From Pyxidicoccus caerfyrddinensis (lineage in GTDB: Bacteria > Myxococcota > Myxococcia > Myxococcales > Myxococcaceae), in the NCBI RefSeq assembly GCF_010894405.1, contig NZ_JAAIYA010000019.1, positions 62,001 through 126,000 of the forward strand: 64,000 nt of DNA, read 5' to 3'. The notes below the pieces were generated by a model, which was not told the origin of the DNA, ran no database searches, and saw only the letters and a list, made by a program, of their open reading frames with translations. Both the position numbers and the translations under genes were made by a program. This document shows positions 19,244 through 28,385 of this stretch, in pieces (position 1 is the stretch's first letter; each line of letters starts with the position of its first letter).

Positions 19244-20048
19244 GCTGCGGGTCCTGCTGGTGGACGACGAGCCGCTGGCCCGCAGGGGTCTGCGTCACGC
19301 GCTGGCCCGGCACGCCGAGGTGACGGTGTGCGGAGAGTGCCGCGATGGGCGCGAGGCCGTGACAGCCATCCGCGAGCTGCGTCCGCACCTGGTGCTGCTC
19401 GACGTGCAGATGCCGGAGCTGGACGGCTTCGGCGTCATCCGCGAGGTGGGTGTGGGGCAGATGCCCGCGGTCATCTTCATCACCGCGTATGACGCCTTCG
19501 CCGTGCGCGCCTTCGACGTGCACGCGGTGGACTACCTGGTGAAGCCCTTCGCGGACGAGCGCTTCGACGAGGCCCTGCAGCGCGCCCGGCAGCGGCTGCG
19601 CCAGGGCGAGGCGGTGGAGCTGGGCCGCCGGCTCGCGGGCCTGCTCGCGGACACGCCCGCGCCCCCCGTCCCCGCGCCACCGCCGGAGCCCAGGCCCGAG
19701 CGTCCGGCCGACTCCGCGGGCCGCCTCCTGGTGAAGGTGGGCACCCGCTCCGTGCTCGTCTCCATCGCGGACATCGACTGGATAGAGGCCGACGACTACT
19801 GCGTCACGTTGCACGTGGGTCCTCAGGAGCACGTCCTGCGCGAGAGCCTCGCGGCGCTGGAAGCGCGCCTGGACGCGGAGCGCTTCGTGCGCATCCACCG
19901 CTCGGCCATCGTCAACGTGGAGCGCATCCGCGAGCTGCACCATGCCTCGCCCACGGAGCTGCTGGTGGTGCTGGAAACGGGGCAGCGGCTGCGGGTGAGC
20001 CGCAACCGCCGCGAGCACCTGGAGCGCCGGCTGGGCCGGGCCCGATAG
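19236..20048 (+). CDS. LytTR-family response regulator
   Basis: The 270-residue protein starts at ATG 19236, inside the kinase gene's last codons. The receiver has VDDEPLARR, phospho-acceptor Asp56 in LLDVQMPE and the Lys in YLVKPF. A Pro-rich linker (about 140-160) leads to a LytTR DNA-binding domain (IDWIEADDYCVTLH, RESLAALEARL, FVRIHRSAIVN, RVSRNRREHL). It should bind direct repeats in target promoters under control of the partner kinase. Targets are not evident nearby. Confidence 0.93.
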   Translation: MAELRVLLVDDEPLARRGLRHALARHAEVTVCGECRDGREAVTAIRELRPHLVLLDVQMPELDGFGVIREVGVGQMPAVIFITAYDAFAVRAFDVHAVDYLVKPFADERFDEALQRARQRLRQGEAVELGRRLAGLLADTPAPPVPAPPPEPRPERPADSAGRLLVKVGTRSVLVSIADIDWIEADDYCVTLHVGPQEHVLRESLAALEARLDAERFVRIHRSAIVNVERIRELHHASPTELLVVLETGQRLRVSRNRREHLERRLGRAR

Positions 20049-20057
20049 CGCTGGGGC

Positions 20058-21593
20058 TCAGGGCGCCGTCGAGGCCGTCGCGGGAGCGCGGGCCTTCTCC
20101 ACCGCGTCGGTGAGGGCCTTCCACTCCGTCGCGCCCAGGTGCATGCCGAAGGCGCGCGCCACGTCGAGCTTCTCGCGCGCCGCCACGTCCACCGTCTCCG
20201 AGAGCTGTTGAGGGTTGAAGAACCCGCCGCCCTGGCCCGGCTGCACCAGGTCGCTGGTGTAGAGGAGGCGGTGCTCCGGCAGCCACACGAAGAGCATCCG
20301 CTCGCCCGTCTCCGTGCGCACCGGAATCAGCTCGAGCCGGTTCGTCCCCGTGCCCAGCGTCGTGCGGCGGCCCACGCCCTGGAGCTTCGCCGCGCGGGGC
20401 GTCTTCGCCAGCGCATCCGGCACCCGCGTCCGGGGCGCCTTCAGCAGCCGCTCCACCAGCGGACGGTTGACGTCCAACACGTGGGCAGGGATTGCGCGCG
20501 CGGCGTACTCACGCAGGCCGCCGATGTGGGGCCACGCGTCGCTGGTGGACACCACCGCCTTCACCTTCACGCCAGGGAAGCGCTTCGCGGCCTCCTCCAG
20601 CACGCGCGCCGAGTAACCGGAGGCGATGGGTGCCTCAATCACTACCAGCCCGTCATCCTGCTTCACCAGGGCCACGTCCCAGCGGCCGGGCAGGTGCACC
20701 ACGCCCGGCGCCAGCTCGACGGCGGGGCGGCTCGGATGGCCCAGCGGAGTGTCATCCACCGTCATGTCCCGGCGGGAAGCGAAGGCCTTGCGCACGTCGT
20801 CGGAGAGGGCGAAGTCCGCGTCGGACGCCTTCGCGCCCACCTCCAGCGCTGTCACGGTGAACGCGTGGTAGGTGGTGTCATTGCGCTGCCATTCCCAGTT
20901 GCGCGGGTAGCGCAGCCCTCCGGCCTCCAGCGACCAGGACTGGAAGAACAGCCGGGTGCGCACGTCGCCCCAGACGCTCCAGAACATGTCGGCCGGGTGC
21001 GCGTCCTCGGTCTCCACCAGCGTCGGCAGGCCCGTGTTGGCATTGAGGAACAGGCGCACCGCCGCGCGCCCGTGGTGGAACGTCACCACGTGGTGCGGCA
21101 CGTCCTGCAGCACCGTGTCCGGCGCGGAGCGCAGGTCGGCGGCGTCCAGGGCGGTGAGCAGCACGCGCTCGGGCGCGAAGTCGAGCCGCTCGCGCATGTC
21201 CTGGAGCTGGGCGCCACCGGTGGGGCGGACCTGCCCGTCGCGCTCCATGGCGACGACGTCGCCATCCATGAGCACCGTCAATGACTGCCACGTGCCGAGC
21301 CCCGCCGCGCCCCGGCTCTCGGTCTTCTGGCGCAGGCGCTGGCGGGACGGGACGCGCAATTCGTCGACCTGCTCGTACATGACGAGCCACGGCGGAGCAG
21401 GGCGCTCGGACTGCTCCAGCAGGTTCCAGTGGCCGATGCCCTGGATGCGCAGGCTGGACAAGGCACGGAGTTGGGCCTCACCGCCCATGGCCTCGGCGGC
21501 GGCCTGGACACGGGCCCGGGCGTCGTCGGCGGCGGAGGCGGGGAGGGTGAGCAGCAGCAGGGAGAGGAGGGGAAGCAGGACGGTTCTTCGCAT
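20058..21593 (-). CDS. Secreted metallo-beta-lactamase-fold protein lacking the HxHxDH site
   Basis: The 511-residue protein starts at first base 21593. The signal peptide ends PASAADD. The N-terminal half (about 20-260) has no recognised family. The C-terminal half follows a metallo-beta-lactamase path: ELAPGVVHLPGRWDVALVK, DDGLVVIEAP, AVVSTSDAWPHIGGLREY and LLYTSDLVQPG. The usual HxHxDH is replaced by STSDAWPH, keeping only Asp and the last His, so zinc hydrolase activity is doubtful. It is probably a periplasmic protein with a repurposed fold. Confidence 0.75.
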   Translation of the reverse strand: MRRTVLLPLLSLLLLTLPASAADDARARVQAAAEAMGGEAQLRALSSLRIQGIGHWNLLEQSERPAPPWLVMYEQVDELRVPSRQRLRQKTESRGAAGLGTWQSLTVLMDGDVVAMERDGQVRPTGGAQLQDMRERLDFAPERVLLTALDAADLRSAPDTVLQDVPHHVVTFHHGRAAVRLFLNANTGLPTLVETEDAHPADMFWSVWGDVRTRLFFQSWSLEAGGLRYPRNWEWQRNDTTYHAFTVTALEVGAKASDADFALSDDVRKAFASRRDMTVDDTPLGHPSRPAVELAPGVVHLPGRWDVALVKQDDGLVVIEAPIASGYSARVLEEAAKRFPGVKVKAVVSTSDAWPHIGGLREYAARAIPAHVLDVNRPLVERLLKAPRTRVPDALAKTPRAAKLQGVGRRTTLGTGTNRLELIPVRTETGERMLFVWLPEHRLLYTSDLVQPGQGGGFFNPQQLSETVDVAAREKLDVARAFGMHLGATEWKALTDAVEKARAPATASTAP

Positions 21594-21704
21594 GGCGCCA
21601 GGATGGCGCGGCGTGAAGGCGCGCTTCCGCCCCATGCTGTGAACGGCGGGCGGGGTGCGGCGAACGGTAGGCCCGGGGCGGCGAATGGAGACGCGCGTGG
21701 CGTG

Positions 21705-21730
21705 GGGCCAGCTCCCGAGGGAGCTGGCCC
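21705..21730. terminator. Perfect 12-bp-arm hairpin in the 21.6-22.0 kb gap
   Basis: GGGCCAGCTCCC, then GA, then GGGAGCTGGCCC form a perfect palindrome. It lies downstream, on the minus strand, of a degenerate copy of the start of the 22043 gene (see the remnant entry). It could terminate transcription in either direction, but no T-tract follows. Confidence 0.5.
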
Positions 21731-21734
21731 GTGG

Positions 21735-21792
21735 GACGTCCGACAGGGGCGGCCAGCAAACGCGTCACGTTCCTCGTCATGGACTTCTTCCA
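21735..21792 (-). pseudogene. Inverted remnant of the 5' end of the 22043-22603 gene
   Basis: On the minus strand, AAGTCC plus an ATG (first base 21780) is followed by ACGAGGAACGTG and then CGTTTGCTGGC. This nearly repeats the plus-strand start at 22037-22075 (AAGTCC, ATG, ACGAGGAACGTG, CGTTTCCTGGC). The frame encodes MTRNVTRLLA and then loses all resemblance, running into the hairpin at 21705-21730. It looks like the start of a diverged second copy in inverted orientation, truncated by deletion. Confidence 0.5.
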
Positions 21793-22042
21793 GAGAAGAT
21801 GTGTCTGGCTTTGACAGAGGCAGCCTTGCTCCTTCGTCAAGTGACGCGGTGTGTGTCGTTGTTCAGGACGTGGAAACCCCTTAGTCTGACATTCAAACAG
21901 CCGGGTAACACGCCAGGGTCGCAATCGTTCATGCGTGTTGGAAATGCAGGAATTGCCCGGTTGCGTTTGCAATTGAATTGAGGGCGATGTTAGTAAGGCA
22001 TTGGCTTCGGCCAACCCAGCACAAACACCACAGGAGAAGTCC

Positions 22043-22603
22043 ATGACGAGGAACGTGAAGCGTTTCCTGGCTGTCTCGCTGCTGTCCCTCACGCCGTCGA
22101 TCGCGTTCGCCGGGCAGGTGGAGTTCCCCGACCTGTTCTCCCAGCGTGGCGAATACGTCAGCCTCCGCGAGGAGGGGGTTGAGCTTCCCGTGCTGCGGGG
22201 AGCTCCCGGGCAGTCCATCGGCCCCGCCCTGGAGAACCTCTTCGTGCAGAACCAGACCACCTCCACCCTCTCCCTGGGCCTCCAGACCGTGACGGGTACG
22301 TTCAACGGCGTGTTCACTCCCTACCCGTGTCCGCCGGGGTCGCTCTGCGGGTACCAGGTCAGCGCCCCCGCCCCCGTCGCGCCGAACCCGGTGGTCCAGC
22401 AGTACTACTGGACGGTCAACCCGTCGGCTCCGGCCACCTCGAAGACGTGCGTCTGGCGGGTGGAGGTCAGCGACAACGCCGGTAGCTGCGCGGCGACGGT
22501 CTTCTTCGGCACCTACGGCGGCGCCGTCTGCACCGTCGACGCGGCCCGGTCCTTCATCGACCCGGTCACGTGCCAGACGCAGATCGTCACCAACATTCAG
22601 TGA
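22043..22603 (+). CDS. Secreted protein of unknown function
   Basis: The 186-residue protein starts at ATG 22043 with AGGAGA 6-7 bases upstream. The signal peptide is MTRNVKRFLAVSLLSLTPSI, with cleavage after AFA. The mature part has six Cys (CPPGSLC, KTCVWRVE, SCAATVFF, AVCTVD, VTCQTQ), which suggests disulfides, and short beta-like repeats. No family is recognised. The upstream 400 bases are AT-richer than the surroundings and hold an inverted partial copy of its start. It has its own terminator at 22619. Confidence 0.75.
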   Translation: MTRNVKRFLAVSLLSLTPSIAFAGQVEFPDLFSQRGEYVSLREEGVELPVLRGAPGQSIGPALENLFVQNQTTSTLSLGLQTVTGTFNGVFTPYPCPPGSLCGYQVSAPAPVAPNPVVQQYYWTVNPSAPATSKTCVWRVEVSDNAGSCAATVFFGTYGGAVCTVDAARSFIDPVTCQTQIVTNIQ

Positions 22604-22618
22604 GCTGAGCCACGCACC

Positions 22619-22646
22619 GCCAGCGGCCTTTCGTGAGGCCGCTGGC
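22619..22646 (+). terminator. Terminator hairpin after the secreted protein gene
   Basis: An 11-bp perfect stem (GCCAGCGGCCT / AGGCCGCTGGC) with a TTCGTG loop starts 15 bases after the stop at 22603. Confidence 0.65.
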
Positions 22647-22726
22647 AGTGCCCGCTACGCCTTTTCAGCTCGGCCGCGGCACAGGGTGCCGTCCCCGGCC
22701 CTGGTGCTCTGGTTCTGAAAGGCACT

Positions 22727-23809
22727 ATGACTCACCGCCCCTATTTCTCGGAGGCGGTATTGGGACGCATGTCGTGGCTCTCCCTCGCGGTGCTGCTCGC
22801 CGCGGGTTGCAAGACGTCGGAAGGTGGCAGCGGATTCGGACAGGGTGGCGGCGCCGTACCCAAGGGGTTTCAAGCGCTGACGGTTCCTCGCGCCGACATC
22901 CCCATCGGGGCCATCTGGATGGAGGGCGTCGGTCCTGACGGCGCGGGACAACCCGAGGAGAACCGAGTCCGCACGCAGAGCGTGGCGTCGCTCGAGTCCG
23001 ACCAGTCACTCTCCGCCGGAGTCGAGGGCGCCATCGCGCGCTACCTCAAGCTGACGGGCTCGGGCTCCGAGCGGGTGAAGATCAGCCTCACGTCGCTGAC
23101 CATCGAGCGGGTCAAGTCGCTCGCCAATGTCGAGCTCGGCTCGGGCCAGGGCCTCCTGTACGAGGGGCTCCGCGCGGGGCGCATCACGCTCACCTACAAG
23201 TCCACGCTGGAGGCCAGCGTCCGGGCGGCGGCCTCGGAGCAGAACCTCCCCGTCACCGCCTCCGTCGGCGGCAACGCGGAGAACACGCTGGTGCTGGATG
23301 GCAGCGGGCTCTTCATCGGCTACCGGGTCGTCCGGTTGGTGCCGGAAGGGGTCGACCGCGAGAAGGAGGAGCTGGAGGACGGGCGGGTCCGTCTCGAGCC
23401 CTACGAAATCGAGCTCAACACGGGCCCGATGAACAAGTGCTACTGCAACACCGGGAGGGACGGGGCGGCGTACGACAGGTGCAGCCGGGAGGCGCCCTCG
23501 GTGGCCAACGTCGTCAACGTCAGCCGCTTCACCGGTACGGGCGGCCAGTCCTACGCCGAGAAGTTCCAGGTGCCCGGGGCCCTGGCCGGCGTGACGCGGG
23601 TCAGCCTGGGCACGACGATGTCGGACGCCTCCATCTCCGCCGACACGCTCAACTTCTGGCTCGTCTACGCGCCCATGGTCCAGGACGGGGCCGCCCACGG
23701 ACTGGGGCAGATCTGCTCCATCTTCATCGAAGAGAAGAGCTACGTGGAGCTGGTGCGCAGCCGCTTCCGCGTCCAGGCCGTGCCGAACCCCGTGGCGCCG
23801 GGCTGGTGA
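22727..23809 (+). CDS. Lipoprotein of unknown function
   Basis: The 360-residue protein starts at ATG 22727. The lipobox is LAVLLAAGC after an N-terminus that begins MTHRPYFSEAVLGRMSW; ATG 22769 (MSWLSLAVLLAAGC) gives a more standard signal and may be the true start. After a Gly-rich linker the body alternates beta-like segments (VKISLTSLTIERV, GRITLTYKSTLEASVRAAA, ADTLNFWLVYAPM). A short Cys cluster (KCYCNTGRDGAAYDRC) may bind a metal or form disulfides. No family is recognised. It is followed on the same strand by the alpha/beta-hydrolase lipoprotein. Confidence 0.72.
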   Translation: MTHRPYFSEAVLGRMSWLSLAVLLAAGCKTSEGGSGFGQGGGAVPKGFQALTVPRADIPIGAIWMEGVGPDGAGQPEENRVRTQSVASLESDQSLSAGVEGAIARYLKLTGSGSERVKISLTSLTIERVKSLANVELGSGQGLLYEGLRAGRITLTYKSTLEASVRAAASEQNLPVTASVGGNAENTLVLDGSGLFIGYRVVRLVPEGVDREKEELEDGRVRLEPYEIELNTGPMNKCYCNTGRDGAAYDRCSREAPSVANVVNVSRFTGTGGQSYAEKFQVPGALAGVTRVSLGTTMSDASISADTLNFWLVYAPMVQDGAAHGLGQICSIFIEEKSYVELVRSRFRVQAVPNPVAPGW

Positions 23810-23849
23810 CGCGCGAAACCTTTCCGCCGCTCCCGTGTTGTAGCGCCCC

Positions 23850-25061
23850 ATGACCCAATCATGGTGGATGCTGGCCGGGGTGCTTGCTGTCACGGGCTGT
23901 GGGACGGCGTTTGAAGGAGCTGGCGACGAGGCTCCCGTCGCTGTCACGGCGCAGGAGGTGGGCACCGCGGTGGCGCTCTGTGCGCCGCGGCCGTACGGGC
24001 CCGAGGTGGCGACGACGGCCGCGACGACGGAGCCGACGCTGTACGGCACCCAGGGGCCGCTCGCCGTACGCGTGCAGTCCGACGTGCCCAACGCGCTCTG
24101 GCCGGAGATGCCCATCACCGTCTACCGGCCCGACGACCGGAGCACGTACCCGGTGCTGTTCTACTCCCACGCGTATGGTGGCTCGGACCACACCCACGTG
24201 GGGCCGCTGCTGCGGCGCCTGGCGAGCAACGGCTACAACGTGGTGTTCGTGCCGTACATGAACACGGGCCCGCGCCGCTCGCAGTACGACACCCTGTGGG
24301 AGGGCTTCGTGGCGGCCGCGAGGCAGTACGGCACGCGGTTCGATGTCACCCGGGTCGGCTTCATCGGCCACTCCTTCGGCGGCGGCGCCACGCCGGAGCT
24401 GGCGCGCCGCGCCTTCGCGGACCCGACGCACAACGGGTTGACCGCCGCATGGGGGAGCGCGGGGCGCTTCATGTTCATCATGGCGCCCTGGTTCTCGTAC
24501 CCGAATCTCGAGAACCCGACGGCGACCAATGACCACTACCGGGATCTACCCGTCGACGTGAAGACGGTGCTCCAGGTGTACGCGGATGACGACACCAACG
24601 ACCCCCTCATCGCGGTGAACGACATCTGGAACAAGCTGCCGGCGAACCTGCAGGAGAAGAGCTGGCAGCTCGTGAAGAGCGACGGCTGCGATGGGCAGTG
24701 GCTCAACGCGGGCCACTCCCTGCCCGCGGGGTACAGCGGTGCGCCTCCGGGCTCGTGGGACAACGGGCACGACCTCTGGGCGGTGGCCCGGCGCATCCAT
24801 GCGCTGGCGGGCTATTCGCTCAAGAGCGGCGGGGCCGTGGCGCGGGCCATCGCGTTCCCCACGACGCAGGACGCGCTCGGCCTGGGCAACTGGAAGAGCT
24901 GCGGCGGGCGCGCGGTGGTCCCCCTGGAGGCCAGCGCGACGACGCCGCTCCTCTCCGCGTGTGGAGGTGGCGGGGACGCGCCCGCGCAGGACTACGTCTT
25001 CACGTACTCCGCGCAGGAGCACTGCAGCTGGTCCGACACCGGCGCTCCCGCCTGCCGCTGA
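23850..25061 (+). CDS. Alpha/beta-hydrolase lipoprotein
   Basis: The 403-residue protein has a lipobox at LAVTGC. An alpha/beta-hydrolase core is visible: PVLFYSHAYGGSDHTH (oxyanion region), the nucleophile Ser175 in GHSFGGGAT, and late Asp/His candidates in YADDDTNDPL and DNGHDLWAV. It resembles dienelactone-hydrolase, chlorophyllase or PET-hydrolase-like secreted esterases. The anchor suggests action on esters at the cell surface; the substrate is unknown. Confidence 0.82.
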   Translation: MTQSWWMLAGVLAVTGCGTAFEGAGDEAPVAVTAQEVGTAVALCAPRPYGPEVATTAATTEPTLYGTQGPLAVRVQSDVPNALWPEMPITVYRPDDRSTYPVLFYSHAYGGSDHTHVGPLLRRLASNGYNVVFVPYMNTGPRRSQYDTLWEGFVAAARQYGTRFDVTRVGFIGHSFGGGATPELARRAFADPTHNGLTAAWGSAGRFMFIMAPWFSYPNLENPTATNDHYRDLPVDVKTVLQVYADDDTNDPLIAVNDIWNKLPANLQEKSWQLVKSDGCDGQWLNAGHSLPAGYSGAPPGSWDNGHDLWAVARRIHALAGYSLKSGGAVARAIAFPTTQDALGLGNWKSCGGRAVVPLEASATTPLLSACGGGGDAPAQDYVFTYSAQEHCSWSDTGAPACR

Positions 25062-25080
25062 GCGGACCTCTCGGTGCGGA

Positions 25081-26484
25081 CTACGGCTCGCCCACGGCCG
25101 CCGGGGCCGCTGCCCTCCCGGCCGTGCGCCGCCGCCAGTACAGGAACACGGGCACGCCCGCGCCGAGCAGCAGCGTGCCCTTGAGGGCGTTGAGCGGGTT
25201 GGAAGCCGTGGAGCCCAGCACGACGTACAGCGCGGCGGCAATGAAGAGGAGCGGGGTGACGGGGTAGCCGGGCACTCGGTATGCGACGCGGGGGATGCGT
25301 CCCTGGCGTTCGCGGGCGCGGTAGACGAAGAGCGTGGCGGCCGTGGCTCCGAAGACGAGCCAGTCGGCGAAGACGACATAGTCGAGCAGCTCGCCGTAGG
25401 TCCCCGTGCCCGTGAGGAGGATGGCCCAGACGGCCTGGAAGAGGATGGCCGTGGCGGGCGTGCGGTAGCGCGGGTGCAGGCGGGCCAGCTGGGGGAAGAA
25501 CAGTCCATCCGCGGCCATGGCCTGGTAGACGCGGGGCGACACGAGGATGACGAGGTTGAGGAACCCGAAGGTGGAGAGGGCCACGCCCGCGGTGATGAAC
25601 GTGCGGCCCGCGGGGCCGAGCAGCTGGCCGAGGGCGTCCGCCGCCGGGGCGCTGCTCGCCGCGAGCCCGCCCGCGCCGAGCGTGCGCAGGTAGGTGAGGT
25701 TCGCGAGCAGGTACACCGTCACCACGCCAATGACGCCGAGCAGGAGGGCGCGTGGCAGGTTGCGCTCGGGGTCCACCATCTCCTCGGCCACGAAGTTCGT
25801 CTGCTGCCAGCCGCCGTAGCTGAAGAGCACCGGGACCAGCGCCGCGCCCAGGGCGAGCACGATGGAGTCCGGCGCTTGCGGCGCGGCGGCGGCCTCCACC
25901 GCGGGCGAGGGGCCGGCGAGCAGCAGGCCGGCGCCGATGAGCACGGCGAGCGCCAGCAGCTTGAGCACGGTGAAGACGTTCTGTGTGAGCGCGCCGGGTC
26001 GCACCCCGAAGTAGTTCACCCCGGAGAGCAGGACGATGGCGCCGACGGCGAGCGGGAAGCGGAAGTCGGGCCCGAGGCCGGTCAGCGCGAGGGTGTAGTT
26101 GGCGAAGGTCACCGCCACCGCGGCAATGGCGCCGGTGGCAATCATCAGCATCATTCCCCAGGCGTTGAGGAATGCCGGCAGCGGGCCGAAGGCATCGCGC
26201 AGGTAGACGTAGCTGCCGCCCGCCTTCGGAATGCGCTGCCCCAACTCCCCGTAGACGAAGGCCCCGATGAGCGCCACCCCGCCGCCGAGCAGCCATGCGC
26301 CCAGGGTGAGCCCCGGCGTGTGCACGCGCTGCGCGACGATGGCGGGGTTGAGGAAGATGCCGGAGCCGATGATGCCTCCGATGACGAGCATCACTCCCGA
26401 GAAGAGGCCGACGCGACGCGCATACCCGTCACGCGGCTCGCCGGAGCGGGCTCCGGCTTCATCAGGAGGAAGGGAGGGGCTCAT
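25081..26484 (-). CDS. APC-superfamily amino acid permease
   Basis: The 467-residue protein has about 12 TM helices. TM1 carries the APC signature GVMLVIGGIIGSGIFLNPAIVAQ (unwound GSGIF). Later helices include FSYGGWQQTNFVAEEMVDPERNLPRALL, the typical consensus around TM6-7 of amino acid/polyamine antiporters. It imports or exchanges amino acids or amines at the inner membrane. There is no operon partner. Confidence 0.9.
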   Translation of the reverse strand: MSPSLPPDEAGARSGEPRDGYARRVGLFSGVMLVIGGIIGSGIFLNPAIVAQRVHTPGLTLGAWLLGGGVALIGAFVYGELGQRIPKAGGSYVYLRDAFGPLPAFLNAWGMMLMIATGAIAAVAVTFANYTLALTGLGPDFRFPLAVGAIVLLSGVNYFGVRPGALTQNVFTVLKLLALAVLIGAGLLLAGPSPAVEAAAAPQAPDSIVLALGAALVPVLFSYGGWQQTNFVAEEMVDPERNLPRALLLGVIGVVTVYLLANLTYLRTLGAGGLAASSAPAADALGQLLGPAGRTFITAGVALSTFGFLNLVILVSPRVYQAMAADGLFFPQLARLHPRYRTPATAILFQAVWAILLTGTGTYGELLDYVVFADWLVFGATAATLFVYRARERQGRIPRVAYRVPGYPVTPLLFIAAALYVVLGSTASNPLNALKGTLLLGAGVPVFLYWRRRTAGRAAAPAAVGEP

Positions 26485-26606
26485 GGCCGGCGAGCATAGT
26501 CCGCCGACGCCAGGAGGTTCGGCCTCCCGTCGAAGGAGACGGCGAGGTTCTACGCCGTCTGCAACCTGCGCCGTGGAGCGGCACGGCGCGGCGAGCGTGG
26601 CGAGCG

Positions 26607-27470
26607 CTAGAAGCGCTCCGCCTCGCCAAGCCCGAGGTCACCCCGGAGCTTCGCCAGGTTCCGCTCCAGCTCGGCGGTGTGTTCCTCGCGGAACTGGCGC
26701 CGCTCCCCCGAGCCGCCCTGGCGGATGAAGTTGCCGGGGGAGTCCTCGTGCATCGTCAGGCGGAAGTCGAACTTCGGGTCATGCCGCTTCATGTACGCGA
26801 AGCTGCACTTCTCCAGGATGTCCGCCATGCGCTCCTCCGGCACGGGAATGCCGAGGAAGGCGGCGACGCGCCTCGCCTGGGCTCCCAGGTCCTGCCGCAT
26901 GTCCTCGTAGCGCACCCACAGGACGTTGGCGTCAGTCCGGTGGGGCATCCACGAGCGCATGTAGTCGTACCAGCTTCCGAAGGAGCACTTCCCTTTCACC
27001 ATGCCGCCGATGAACGGGTCGAACGACGAGCGGAACCGCTGCGCCATCTCCAGGTGGTGGTAGCAGGAGATGAAGGTGTCGTGGGCGTCGCGGGTGACGA
27101 AGATGATGCGCGAGTCCTTCGAGGGCCGTAGCGCCCCGTAGGTCATGTGCGTCTTGAACAGCCGAGGTGACGGCAGCTTCTCCAGGAAGTCGAAGCGACC
27201 CTGGCGGAGGACAGACTCGAAGTAGGGCGACTTCTGGGAGATGTGGTCGAACTCCGCGAGCCCCCCGCTGAACAACTGCACCAGCAACATCTGCATCCAC
27301 GTGGTCCCGGACTTCGGGTAGGTCGCGATGAAGATGTCCTCGGGCCGGGGCCGGAACTCCAGCCGGTAGCGGAGCAGCTCCCGGTACCGCTGCCCCCAGT
27401 TGTAGAACCGGCCGGCGAGCGCGACCGGCGGAGTGAGCACGTTCAAGAGGAGTTTCATCGGCCACCGCAT
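26607..27470 (-). CDS. Sulfotransferase (PAPS-dependent)
   Basis: The 287-residue protein starts at first base 27470 (MRWPMKLLL; a longer frame reaches 27527). The 5'-phosphosulfate loop is TYPKSGTTWMQ near the N-terminus. The 3'-phosphate motif is IFVTRDAHDTFISCYHH, and the C-terminal region has RQGGSGERRQFREEHTAEL. It transfers sulfate from PAPS to a hydroxyl or amine acceptor in the cytosol. The family resembles eukaryote-like cytosolic sulfotransferases found in several myxobacteria; the acceptor is unknown. Confidence 0.9.
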   Translation of the reverse strand: MRWPMKLLLNVLTPPVALAGRFYNWGQRYRELLRYRLEFRPRPEDIFIATYPKSGTTWMQMLLVQLFSGGLAEFDHISQKSPYFESVLRQGRFDFLEKLPSPRLFKTHMTYGALRPSKDSRIIFVTRDAHDTFISCYHHLEMAQRFRSSFDPFIGGMVKGKCSFGSWYDYMRSWMPHRTDANVLWVRYEDMRQDLGAQARRVAAFLGIPVPEERMADILEKCSFAYMKRHDPKFDFRLTMHEDSPGNFIRQGGSGERRQFREEHTAELERNLAKLRGDLGLGEAERF

Positions 27471-27660
27471 GGGCAGGACCTCGGGCCAGTCATCTCGGAA
27501 GAGGGGGGGGCAATAGCGTATACACACTGCTTCCGGAGGGGCCAGGACTCCCGCCGCCGCGCTCGGGGAATGCGGGCGGACTTCACGGTGCGTTGGTGGC
27601 TGGGATGCTTGGGGCCCCGAAAGGCAAAGCTGCCTGGTTTGAAAGCGATTCCCCCGGGCG

Positions 27661-28335
27661 TCAGTCCCCGGACACCGCGAGCTGCCAGTCGCCCTTCGCG
27701 CTGATGCCCACGCGCAGGCCGAGGTAGCCCGTCCCGCCCTCCTTCATGGCCCGCAGCTGCTTCTCCGGGTAGACGCCCACCACGGCCTGCCAGTCCTTCT
27801 CCGCGCCGGTGACGTGCACGGCGGGCCAGAAGTAGAGGTCGCCCTGCTTCGCGGGGGAGAGGTTGAGGACCTGGACCATCCGCGCCAGCACGGGCTCTCC
27901 CTCCTGCTCCGCCTTGCGCCAGGCCGCCGCCGGGTCCTTGCCGTCACCGAAGGAGAAGCGCAGCCCCTTGCCATTCGCATCGGCCAGCTTCGCGAGCGCC
28001 GCGTAGTCGCACGCGACGGCGGCGGCGATGATGCGGCGGCGCATGCCCTCCACGAGGGGCGGCGGGGGCGGAATCGGAATCAGCGTCTTCGCGCTCAGCG
28101 TGCCCGCCGAGCACGCCGCGCTCCCCGCGTCCGGCGAGGCGGGCGCACCGGCCTGGGCTCCCGCATCCTCCAGCCCCGCGTCGACGGCCTCGGGCTCCGG
28201 GGCCCCGGAGTCGGGCACCTCGGGAGCGGCCTGCACGGGGGGCGCCCCGGCGTCGACGGTGGCGCCCGACGGACGCTCGGAGCAGGCGAGGACGGAGACG
28301 GCGAGACAGGCGGACAGCAGCGCGGACCGGTTCAT
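27661..28335 (-). CDS. Ala/Pro-rich lipoprotein of unknown function
   Basis: The 224-residue protein starts at first base 28335. The lipobox is AVSVLAC. A low-complexity linker rich in DAG/APE (about 20-75) reaches to a folded domain (about 80-224) with IIAAAVACDYAALAKLAD, LRFSFGDG and a YLGLRVGISAKGDWQLAVSGD end. The linker is typical of myxobacterial surface lipoproteins. No family is recognised. Confidence 0.78.
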   Translation of the reverse strand: MNRSALLSACLAVSVLACSERPSGATVDAGAPPVQAAPEVPDSGAPEPEAVDAGLEDAGAQAGAPASPDAGSAACSAGTLSAKTLIPIPPPPPLVEGMRRRIIAAAVACDYAALAKLADANGKGLRFSFGDGKDPAAAWRKAEQEGEPVLARMVQVLNLSPAKQGDLYFWPAVHVTGAEKDWQAVVGVYPEKQLRAMKEGGTGYLGLRVGISAKGDWQLAVSGD

Positions 28336-28385
28336 GGCGCGGCGTTGTAGACCAGGGCGCGCGCGGCGGGCACCGGCTTCGAGGC

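Noticed and set aside
21655-21981. Plus-strand 108-codon frame in the gap before the secreted protein gene
   Set aside because: It runs through the hairpin and the inverted remnant, has no ribosome site and no protein-like pattern.
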